A stretch of 64,000 nucleotides of DNA, from the NCBI RefSeq assembly GCF_000341285.1, contig NW_005178445.1, forward strand, positions 1-64,000, given 5' to 3'. How positions within the stretch are numbered: position 1 is the stretch's first letter; each line of letters opens with the position of its first letter. Of this stretch, positions 12,701 to 23,867 are shown piece after piece. The notes under the pieces are model-generated. The model was given only the letters and a program-made list of their open reading frames with translations. It ran no database searches and was not told the DNA's origin. Source of the DNA: Galdieria sulphuraria. Taxonomy: Eukaryota > Rhodophyta > Bangiophyceae > Galdieriales > Galdieriaceae. A program made the position numbers and the translations under genes.

Positions 12701-15700
12701 TAGTGCAAACAGCATACAAATATCAAGGGAAAAATTGATGCAATGCAGCAATTCGGACCCTTACCCAGTGATTCTCGAATAAATTGATCTTCAACTTGAT
12801 TCTAAGTAACCCAAATAATAGTCTGCAAATCATCCTTTTAGAGTAAGGACTAGAATACTTTAGGCAAATCGAGATAATCTTCAACAATTCGACTCTGAAT
12901 CAAACATACAGGGAACCTAAAGACCACATAAAACACTGCTTCGAATATAAAGACTCTGTACATACAACAGCAAGATTTCAAGTGCAAAGATACAAAGTCT
13001 TTATCAACTCGACAACTACTAGTCAATAAAGTATCAATTCTACCTTAAAGGAGCCATCTTATACAAACACTATCTAACAGAAACTCTATTGGATAACCCA
13101 ACGTCCACATAATGACAATTCAAACAACTCTCTCTTAGATAACCCTAAAAAGATAACAAAGTATATTAGTCTTGCTATCAAACAATTGATTTTCAATGAA
13201 AACGTTGATTCAACTTTTTGTGCATCGACTTGTGCCGTTATCTTGCCTAACACATTGACTCCATTCATTACTAAGGCTATATTTCAATAGCCAACTTTAA
13301 ACGTTTCTAACAAGCAACGCATTAAAATGCGAATACTTGAAAAAAGACTGAAATCTGATTCCTGATTCTTCTCTACCAAACGAATATACAGTACCCAGCA
13401 ATGCATGGTTGGAACGAAATGATACAACTAAAAGTACTTCAAAACAAGTAATTATGAATTGAATCAAATACAGTGCAACATATATATATCTGAACAAACA
13501 ACTAGTTAATATCAAAATATATAAACTAGTAGTAACATATTCGTGGCACTGCAAAGATACAATACAATTCATCGCTTGAGTAGATTCGCGAAGCTATCTA
13601 GGATGAAATGATCAACGAAAACGTATCCATTATCGCAAATAGAGTGCAAGTATCGCGGAGGAATAATTGGACACTCAAACACTACCAAGTTTTTCTCAAA
13701 CCAAGTCCTCAGCTCCCTAGTCCTCGGTATCCTTAGTAATAACACTAATACTAATACTATATGGAAAATAGCTTTTCTCGGAATAAGGACTAACTCGTTC
13801 GATAAATTCAGTATAATCTCTAAGAATTCAAAAGTTGAATCAACCATAGAGGACATTTCACTAACTTATGAAACAGAATTTCATCTTGATGAAATATTCA
13901 ACTAATAATCAAAAAATAACCAACTCCTACACAAAAAGTCATCTTAAATGAGCAGTATCAAGAAATATCTTACTTTCTTTCCAATGAACAGTAAATCATT
14001 GAATTCAGTATACAATTCAAGTAATATAAAACAGTAACCAGTTTCTAAATACATTGAGAAGGAAGAAACCAAATAAACCTTTTCTTACGTATCTAATAGA
14101 ATAATTATGCCATATCCCCTTGAGATTTAACTAGAAGTGGTAAGATTCAGAGTACTCTAAAGCAAGTGATTATTACTTCCTTCAATACAGCTATAACCAG
14201 AATTGTTTCGGATATCACACTAAAATAAGATTCAAACTCAACTCATAAATAGAAACAAGGTATTATTCGTACGGCATAAATACATTGTCATTTATCACTT
14301 GAATCAATTGTGAAAGAAGTCCAAGATTAAGAGGTGGATGATAACCACCAAAGGTTGTAAAAAGTTCGAGCATCAAAGGATACAATAAAAGTCCTGAAAT
14401 TAGAACATGACTATCAATTTATGTTCTGCTGCTACTTGTGTAAAAATCACAGAATTGATTCTGCTTTTTGTGAGGATCAACCTCAAAATCTATAAATCAT
14501 AGATCTGATATTTTAACCCCGTGAAGCCAGGGACGCATTGATTCACTTCCTTTCCTTGAATTTCTTTCAACTGACCCTTCTATATTCTTTCATTGAAAAG
14601 TATATACTATGTAAAACATAAATTTTTGTCTTTTATAACAATTCATAAGAATAAGGGAAAACAACCAGTAGGTCGTACTAGGACAAGTTCAATTTCGATT
14701 CCTTATCCTTATCAGCTAGATGACTACTCCATATGAAGCTGGTCTTAGGGTCGAAGAAGTAAGATGGAATTGTTCTGAAGCATAAATAGTCAAAAGGTTT
14801 AGTTTCGACATAAGAACATTACAATGTATCAAGATAAATAAGTAGTAGATTCAAGATCACAGAAAACAGTATGTTGTACACTTTCATGATACTGCAAGTT
14901 CACTTGTCAAAGATTACTTGATTCAACTGACGAAATTGTCTCGAACTGATTATTTGGAGTTACCCATCCCTGCAGATACCACAAAACTATCACGGGACAA
15001 AGAGATTCTTTGTAATCGGGATTTCCAATGAAAAAAGCTTCTGAAAGGTTGTACGTCGACGTTTTAAAAAATGAAATGACGACTAGTTGCTTCATCATAC
15101 TATCATGAGGTAACAAACAAGTTCATTTCAAGAATCAAAAGACAAAGATTAGTCTCAAACAGGTACAAGCAAAATCGAAAATCGACCAGTAAAGTAACTC
15201 GATACCCTATTTGTTGTTCAAAATCAGGACCGTATATAGTTATACTGAAAGTAATGTACAGGAATAGCCTGTAAGTGTGCAAATAATACCCTTTTATTTT
15301 GTAAAGTCAACAATAAAATTTTCCTTTATGGTAAAAAATAGGTCAAATTCGTACTTTTATGACAAAAACTATTATTAATATTCCATGTACTACTAACCAA
15401 TAAACTATAACTCTCTCGTTGTTGTTGTTGTCGTTGCTGTCAGTTTACAATTCCAAGTAAATAAAAAAATTGCAATTCTCCACTCATGCCAACAACGAAG
15501 AAAACAGTAAAAGATAGAAACACAAGTCATTCTCTTTGTAGAATTGATGACTATGCCATACTGTACTAGGCTCGGGCTAATATTTGTTGTTGTTGCTGTT
15601 CTGGTTGAATTTCAAGTAGTAACGAACGGTTTGATTTTGCTCAATAATCGAAAAATGTTTTAGGTCCGTGTCAATGTATTTGCAAACTACTTTGTTCGTC

Positions 15701-18700
15701 TGCATATGCTTTCTAGGAATTGTATACCAAAAGCTGGACTTTATCTTCAGAGTCAAACCAAAAACTCTAGTCGGACACGATGACATCAATATGTACACTC
15801 GTATAACATTGTACAAGTTCAACCAATCCTTCATGAGTTTCTTTCAGAGCTACTTTGTATACTATCCAAACGCAAGCTGTTTGCACAAAATGTGAAGTTT
15901 CCTTTTCACTTTTTGACAGCTACAACTACCACTACTTTCAACAGCATGACTTTCAGTGTGTTGAAATGAAAAAAAGATCAGCAGCACTCTTGACACGGCA
16001 AATACTGTTAAACACAAGTCGCCTTGTTTCCCATTCACACCGTACTACTACTGTTACCCTCCTCTTCAACTATATAAGGACCAAAGACGATTTGCAATAG
16101 ATGCCTTTCAGAAACAGCAGCAATACTGGCTTCAACACTATCACTCTTACGACTTACATATTCTTAAGACAAAACTTAACTTTTGGTAAACCCAGTAATT
16201 CAAAAAAACAAAGGCGTTTCTCGAAAACGGACTAATAGCTACAGTCGCCATCGTCAAAACATTTTACCCAGGTGAACACAACCAAGACTTTCAACAGTGC
16301 CCTTTCCCCTGCTTTATTTCATGGTTCCCAACAAGGTGAGTATACTTTGAACTAAAAACTGTTCCCTTGCTTTCAAAATACAAGTATATTCAGCTTTCGT
16401 TATCTAAAGCCCCACATCCATAATATTTCAAAAGACATACTCGAATCAATAGAGAATTGATATAAAAGCACAACAATACAAACAACCATTAAAAATAAGC
16501 AATGATGGACTCAAGACTTTCCTATGCTATCCTGAGAAATGCCTGTTGCAGAGTTACAGACCGATTACTACATCGTGAAAAGAGTCATATAGAAGACAAG
16601 GAAAACTAGCATACGGAAAATAATGCTGTGTACTGAACAAAACACTCAACGGAGAGTCTAACTGCTTTCTTGCAGAATATCTTTGAAATATCAACCCAAG
16701 ACTGATTCTCAACAATCGACTACAAGACTAGACTATCAACTGCTAATAAATACGCAAAAATGCTCTCAAACAATTATCGACAAAAATAAACAAACTTGCG
16801 AGACAACTAATTGACTAAAGTACCAAAACTCAACCACAGCTTAAACTCCTTTGTCTTTGCTCTCTTCTCGACAACGCTAATCTCAAATTTCCATACAAGA
16901 CCAAAAGTGAAATAAAAACAAGTGTTGCATAAAGTATATAAATTCCAAAGAGATAATAAAAGTTGAAAATACTAAAAGAAACTACAGTCTACGTGGAACT
17001 CAGAGCACAAGAATCGATGGATCGTTATAAAAGAAACATTTGAACGGCTTAAAAAAGAAACGTAGATAATAGAAATTCACTTGTCCAACTAAAACAAACG
17101 ACGAATTCGCTTTAGAAATTAAAGTCTGAAAAGTTTCACTAGCAAACTTGAATCAAGTCCACAGCCTTGACAACACTCACTGAGCCTTCCCCTTCATCCA
17201 ACAATCAAACCATTGTGCTACTTTCTAATTGGATTGTTATGAGAAGGATCGCTTTGTATTGTCTCCTTTCACTGGAGATATATTATTTTAAGTGACTAGT
17301 GAGTTTTATGAAAGAAAATATTCCACTTGGAGATATGTAAAAAGGTTCCGGAACAATAAGTGTGCTAGATACAATCAATCTCACATCTCAGTAATGTTGT
17401 GAAACGAGAAAAACAGTGTCGTAACAAAGGTCCTCTCAACTCCCTAGCGACAATGTAGCCTTTTAACAGAGTTGAGTTTGATCAATCTTGTCTCTGCAAG
17501 GTAAATTTCAAAATACTTGTGACCCTATTTTGATAACAAATCAAGAACGGGTTTTGCTACAACCAGTTTTTGACTCGTTCTCGATCTGAGAACCTTTCTT
17601 TGTTGGTCACTCAAAATTAAGGAAAACTCCATAAAGGTGTAAAATGGTCATTTTCCAATTTCAATGACACTAACTCTGTTTGGCTTGCATTGTGAGAGCT
17701 AGAACCTTCCCTTCCATGCAAATTACGCTCAAGGAACAATCTTGTTCGATTACGAGTTATAAAGAAGAACAAATCGTATATTCAACTCTAGAATTGGAAA
17801 GTATACAGAGGACAGGACGATAATAAAAAACTGACCAAAGGTTGGGAATACTTTTGTCTAGACACAAATTCGTACATAAACTACTTACGATAAGGAGGAT
17901 CGAACCTCAAACGATTCAAGGCTATTGGTTCGTTCTCTACATAAACAACTTGTAGAGAGTTTTGACTAGTATAACAACAGTAAGAGTGGTGATGCTTTTA
18001 CTTCTCCTTGCACATATATTTCAAGATTCACCTTTCTTTTTTACTTTGCCAAGAGAGATGAAAGATTCTTATTTTTCCATTGTTTCTACGTTTATATTCT
18101 TTTCTTTTCACTAGGAGACGAAATTGATTCAATATATTCAAAAGAACAAGACCTTTACCGGTTTGGATAACAACCAAAATATCATTTAAGATTTGACTCT
18201 GCAAAGGAATCAGATAACTTGTTTTATTTTATTCTGCTGAATATTGCTTGCGAGTTGACGACATTTTTATTCTTTGTAAAGCAACTTGGATAAGAAAGCG
18301 TTTCTCTTCTTTTTCAAGTTTGACTTGTCCCTAGTAGTAAAGAACATTCCTTCTATTGATAGTCCCGTTTTTTATACCAAACGTTGGGTTGTCTTTGATT
18401 CTCGTTACCAATATCCAAAAGGAAGCCTCTACTAGTGTACCCATCAGGTTATACTTCTCAAGAGTCTTCTTTCAAGTGCCTAACGCAAGGAACTTTTGTA
18501 TAGTGACTCAATTATTCAATGAGCTGATGGTTGAGAGTGGAAGAAGAATTAGGACTCAACTGCAGCTGAACAAATCGTTCTTTGAATATGCAGAGCTTTT
18601 AAAAGTTTTACCTTTTTTTATATTGGAAGAAATAATAGCCCTCTTGGAGTTATATCGTTCCTAAAGCAGCTTTGTACTCTTTATAGTTTGCTTTCTTGTA

Positions 18701-19818
18701 TATCTTTAAAAGTTGTGGTTTTTACAAAGTTTACCGTACAAGAGGATGCAGCAAAAGCCTTTAAACAGAAACAGTCATGTTTACCTTCAAAAACACCTCA
18801 AATGTATAGTCGACTACTGAGGAGAAAGAATTCAAACTATGATTCAAATGCTATGCAATGACAATCGATAGAATAGACTCAATTCGACTGAATTGAATTT
18901 TTCTTGAAAATATCTTTTCTCCTCTTAACAGAATCCACAGTATCAAATGCCACTATTTTCAGAGGAAAAAGAAACAGGAGCTATTGACTCTTACAGAAAT
19001 TGAGTATTGATGATACACTTGTGTGAGTCAATGTTGTTTCTGAGATTTGATAACACAACGAGATATTTTGGATCCTTCTTTGCGCATTTGTTTTGGTTTG
19101 TCTTTTGCTATCATCAACCTTTGTAGCTTTAGTGATAAGCTGCTACTTGTCATGATATCGTAAGAAAGGAATTTGATGATTGCTGAGAATAAAACACTGC
19201 TATGCTTGCGGGTTTCTGCATTTCTACTAAATAATATACTTCAACTGGAGCTTTTGAATAGACTACACAAGAGAATGACTTGGTTCATAATCTAGATCCG
19301 TGTTTTGAAATGAAGCAAAAGTGACGTAAAAACTGTTCCATAAAATACAGAAAATCTAGAGAGAGACGTCTACGGAACAAATTCTTCATGAACAATCTAT
19401 ATTACTCGGAACTCTCATGACTACTCTCGAAAATTCTGAAAGAAACGTTCTTATCTATGTGAGAATGGGCCATGTTTAATAGCTTTATACTCTCAAAGAG
19501 CATAAAAAACTTGTGAAATAAACATTGGCTTCCTTCCAATCCTTCTTGTACCCTATGAGAGTTGCCATTATATTAGCATACGAGAATAAAAATATCGATA
19601 GCTGAAAAAGCCATATTGATCGTTCTTCCATAGTTCAAATCATCTCAGTCCAAGCCATAAAGGGTATGACATAGTCATCAGTTGATAAAGAGAAGAAGTT
19701 GGATTGGTATCCTTTACTATTTTCCTTGTTGTTGTTGTGACCGACAAACAATCAATTGTTCATTTATTTATATTTGTACTCCGAAATAAACAGAAGATTG
19801 TTTCATTTCACTTTGGCG
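9771..19818. other. About 10 kb without a convincing gene
   Basis: Only short ORFs. The most protein-like are the open stretch at 18356-18664 (+, 102 codons, no ATG at its start, ends FFILEEIIALLELYRS) and 15577-15834 (-, 85 codons). Neither has recognisable homology or clear splice partners. Short GTT/GCT triplet runs occur near 15420 and 15585. No tRNA, snRNA or tandem array was found by eye. Given the gene fossils elsewhere in the window, decayed genes beyond recognition are likely. Confidence 0.45.
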
Positions 19819-21933
19819 ATGGCGAGTTTGGATGACAAGTGGAAAGCTGTGGACAACTTTGAGTCTGTTGTGGTAGTAGATCGTGAAAGAGATGTTGTTC
19901 GAGTGACAAAAGAACTGTATGATCTTCATAGCAACAGAGAACAACTCAGGGGTGTAACAAGTAGTTGCAACTATCGCTTGACGATACCATTCGCTCCGCA
20001 CATGTTCGGTTCTGGCAAGACGACCTTTGCCCGAACCTATTTGGAGTTGGTGCAAAGGTTTGGTGAAACTTCCCTGTCGACGTTTGCTTCGGACCCTTCG
20101 AGGAGAACCTTTTTGGAGAAGCTGAAAAGGGCTTCATTGCTCTTTGTGGATTTGAGGAAGTTGGAGCCCACAGAACCGAAAGAACGAAACCTGAAGTGGG
20201 CAGTCTACTATTTGTTAATAAAGGCTGCCTGCTCTCAAGTTGGCGCGGAAATTTTGCGAAAGAAAGAAGCCTTCGAAATGGTGGACATGGAACCCTCCAA
20301 CCTAGTTCCACTCTTACGAGATATACTAAGGATTCCTTCCGATCAATATCTTTTGTTGGCATTTGATGAAGTTGGTGTTTTGGATACGAATGGAATTCTT
20401 TTTGAACTGGAGAAGAATGACAAAGGTGTGGTTCGACCTTACAATGACTTTTTCGGTATCATTAGTCAATTGTGCAAAGAACCCGACTTGTTTTTTATAG
20501 TTGTTGGGAAAAGCAAGGGTTTAAGTATTAAGAATGATGTGGCTTTTGGGCTATCAAGAGTTATACTACATTTTATCCCTTTATCACCTTTGGACGCTTC
20601 CAGTATCGTTGAATTCCTTGAAAAGACTCTTCTAAAGACACCTACTCAAGAACCAGTTTGTAATGTCTTATGTAGTTCTTCATTTTCAGTAAATGAATTG
20701 GCAGATTCGTTATTGGAATGTACAGGTGGAGTTCCTGGTTTGTTGACTCGTGCAGTAAATATGCTTCTGAATTATATAAAAACAAGAAACCAGCCTTTCA
20801 TATCGAAAGAAGAATGTTTGACTTGTATGAATGACTACAATTTCCGAAGAATTTGTGCTGAACCATTTGTGGAACGAATATTGAATTTGGACGAAGATAG
20901 AAAAAGTGTTTTTGATATACTATTGATGATGGCACTTTATCGTATACCGTCTAAAGTAGATGACAGATTGACATCGGAGTCCTATCTATATGATGCAGTC
21001 ACTGAAATGGGATTATATCGATATCCTATTGACCAGAATACTTTCCAAATCCTAATTCCGAAAGTATTTGTTGTAATCTTCAAGAACGACCCTTCCATAT
21101 CTTCTTTGGAAAAGATACTTCTTGGATCACTTGATGTAGAACCAGTAGATTGTTTCTTCTATTCAAAGTGTCGTGTATTTGAAGGAATTGTTGCTTTACG
21201 ACTAGTTTTGATGTTGTCTTCAAAGAATCGAAATGAGTTGAGGGAATTGTTGGGTCAATTGTCTCCAATATGGAAACAAATGAAACTTCCAATCAGTACA
21301 ACATCACCTATTCACTATATCAAGTCTGTTGTTAGTTCTACAGAAACAAGAAGTGAATCGAACAAGAGTCGAAGAACTTTTGCCAATACTGAATGGAATA
21401 AAATTATTCGAGAGACACTTTATTTAGAGACTATTTACATTCCTTTGGACGCTACTTCTCATAGTCCTGATATTATATTCAAATTACAATCTCCTGTGGA
21501 ACCCAAAGTTCTTACTGTTGGAGTTGCATGTAAAGGACGTTGGAGGTCGGAAGGAATTGGCTGGTCAGATATTATAGATGAAGCCAAGAAATTTTTAGAT
21601 CCTGTTTATGATCAAGTCTTATCCAGTGCAATGGATTATCATCATTGTATGCTTATTATCGTTAGTACAAAGTTATCATTGAATGTTTCTAATGAGTTGG
21701 GTAATCAGAGTCGTTGTTACTCCAGTGGAATGTTTATTAGAAATGATTCGTTCAAAGTACCTGATAACTGTGAACTTGTTATTCTTTGTGAAAGAGATGT
21801 CCAAATGCTGATTGACGAAGAAATATTGAATGGACTTGAAAGAGCATTTCATGTTCCTCATAATCCTACTTTTTGGAACTTGGGACTAAAACTACTTCAT
21901 AAAATCCGTAACAGTTTCTTAAGTTGGCAATAG
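19819..21933 (+). CDS. P-loop NTPase with C-terminal restriction-endonuclease-like domain (Crinkler/STAND-type family)
   Basis: A 704-residue single-exon protein. I start at the ATG at 19819 (MASLDDKW); an in-frame ATG-like start at 19756 would only add a hydrophobic stretch. The N-terminus has a VVVDRERDV motif, then Walker A FGSGKTT (about residues 63-69), Walker B LLLAFDEVG (about 177-185) and a sensor-like FFIVVGKS strand, followed by a helical region. Near the C-terminus SPDIIF (about 548) and VGVACKGR (about 567-574) are spaced like the PD...(D/E)xK core of restriction-endonuclease folds, then EAKKFL. The position expected to be E/Q before the lysine is Ala. NTPase-nuclease fusions of this kind are known in the Crinkler-RHS effector class and in mobile or conflict genes; archaeal-type STAND ATPases are reported as an expanded family in Galdieria. 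Function is unknown. The closest relative in the window is the tandem copy at 23868-26354. Confidence 0.8.
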   Translation: MASLDDKWKAVDNFESVVVVDRERDVVRVTKELYDLHSNREQLRGVTSSCNYRLTIPFAPHMFGSGKTTFARTYLELVQRFGETSLSTFASDPSRRTFLEKLKRASLLFVDLRKLEPTEPKERNLKWAVYYLLIKAACSQVGAEILRKKEAFEMVDMEPSNLVPLLRDILRIPSDQYLLLAFDEVGVLDTNGILFELEKNDKGVVRPYNDFFGIISQLCKEPDLFFIVVGKSKGLSIKNDVAFGLSRVILHFIPLSPLDASSIVEFLEKTLLKTPTQEPVCNVLCSSSFSVNELADSLLECTGGVPGLLTRAVNMLLNYIKTRNQPFISKEECLTCMNDYNFRRICAEPFVERILNLDEDRKSVFDILLMMALYRIPSKVDDRLTSESYLYDAVTEMGLYRYPIDQNTFQILIPKVFVVIFKNDPSISSLEKILLGSLDVEPVDCFFYSKCRVFEGIVALRLVLMLSSKNRNELRELLGQLSPIWKQMKLPISTTSPIHYIKSVVSSTETRSESNKSRRTFANTEWNKIIRETLYLETIYIPLDATSHSPDIIFKLQSPVEPKVLTVGVACKGRWRSEGIGWSDIIDEAKKFLDPVYDQVLSSAMDYHHCMLIIVSTKLSLNVSNELGNQSRCYSSGMFIRNDSFKVPDNCELVILCERDVQMLIDEEILNGLERAFHVPHNPTFWNLGLKLLHKIRNSFLSWQ

Positions 21934-23867
21934 ATTCTAACTCAATCCTTCCCTTTGTTTTGAAGAGCAAATAAACTTTTTTTTGTATGTTTGAAACTTG
22001 GTTACAACTTATTTGCTTGTCTTTTGGACACCATACAGTCTTCCTTGAAAAGAGTTTATTAGTTGGCTTTCAAGGCTGGCTTATAATCGTTTCGTGTCAA
22101 TTTGCAATAATATTGCAGAGTTGTAACAATGATTCAAAATGAATAGACTATACATACATACATGTTGATACAACTAGAATGAAAAATATCCTTTCTTGTC
22201 CAAATACTTAGTAAAGTGGTTACCCAAAGAATATCTCAAAACATTCTTCAAGTGTCTGCTATGTTGTCTTTCTAGCCTGTTGAAAAAAGAACAGTAACTT
22301 TTTTACTATAATTTTCAAAGACTGAGACAGAAAAAGGTTGTTTGTACATTTCACTTGGACTGTCCTTCTTGTCTTTTGTTAACTGAATAGAAGAGAGTTT
22401 TCCTCGGTTTTAGACCAAACGAAGGGAATGGCAGCAAAAACTTGAGGCTTCCTCTAACTTGAGAACCTGCACTGCGGTCTAAAAAAGAGTTTTAGCTTCT
22501 TGAAATTCGATAAAAGTTTAGATTCCTTTCGTTTTTATGTGTTTTTTTCAAACTGCATTTCTAGCCTTAGAATTCATATAAATGGCTCCCACAAATATGA
22601 AACTTGTTGGATCCAAGAGAAAACATAGCAAAGGTAAGAAAAAATACTAAAAAAAGTATTTTAGTTTGCAATTCAAACTCTATCTCAAAAGTACTAACAA
22701 CACTATATATCCAAACTCTGTTTTAGTGAATTAGACTAAAAACTCACCGACTCTTAGATAGGGAAAGTAACCCGGTTGCAAAGATGATATTCGATATAAA
22801 AAATTTCGTTTGACTATCAATAGAACAAGAGACATCTTAAATGAATCTACCCATGTGACAAACAGAGAAAAAAACTTTCTATTTCAGAAAATCACTATTT
22901 ACAGAGGAGTTCTATTTATATTGCATTGCAAAGGACAACTTTGAGAGTGGAACAGAATTGTTTCTAATTAGTCAAAGGAAACCATATCCAATCTTCAAGT
23001 ATTGTCATTCCACAACAATCACTTGACAGATAACTTAGGAACTACAAAGTCTCTCAGTCAAGAGTCATGTTGGGTAAAAGTTCTTCAATATGGAGTGGCT
23101 TTCAGTTGGAGAATTGCTGAAGCTTTCAAGTTGGTACACTACTCGACCTTGACTCAAGTATGAAAGGCTTCTTCTTTAGTAAAACAATTTTTTGGCTCAG
23201 TCTTTTGCTCTTTTTTCAGCATCGATATGTGCAAAATGAACGGTTATAGTGACTACATTTGAAGCCTTTATTGATGTCCTTATATAAGACATATTCACAA
23301 CTTTTTAAAGTCGAACAAAGGATAGACAACTTGTGTAGCTATTACATCAATAATGGCTTGTATTTAATGATAAGTCAGTATGACAATCTACATAATACAC
23401 TTCTCCAAATTCAATTAGATATTTTTGTATTTATAAACTGCTACGAACGGTTACAAACTAACAGACTTCCCATTCATTGCAATTCTCTGTTTCCCACTGT
23501 ATTTCGTCTGTAACTTACAAAAAGCTTGTATCTAATTAGACTTGTATATAGGAGTTTGCGTGTAAGATAGTGTGGAAGATAGTAGAAAAACTCTCTTACA
23601 GTATACAAGCCATAGAAAGAGTACCAATCAGTCTAATTCACCACAAAAACTCATAGAAACCTATTTCTTGTCTATAGTAAAAGAAAGTTTCTAGTTATGA
23701 CAAGCAAGAAAATATTCCTGCTTTCTCTCTATTGTCATTGTGAGTCTAGAAGTGTCAACGAGATCATTTCTACCAATCACCAAATAAAGCAATCTCTCGA
23801 ACAATAAAACATACACTCCTTCCAACTCCTTTGAAAGTCAATTGATTTCGGATTGGCGGCGTGTAAA
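21934..23867. other. Spacer between the two NTPase paralogues
   Basis: No supported gene. At 22582 an ATG opens an 18-codon reading (MAPTNMKLVGSKRKHSK) that ends at a good donor, GGTAAG, at about 22634. No convincing following exon was found, so it may be the leftover first exon of a lost gene. Confidence 0.35.

Noticed and set aside
17890-17945. Possible tRNA on the minus strand (GGTTCGATCC box-B-like)
   Set aside because: No acceptor, D- or T-stem pairing could be formed around it.
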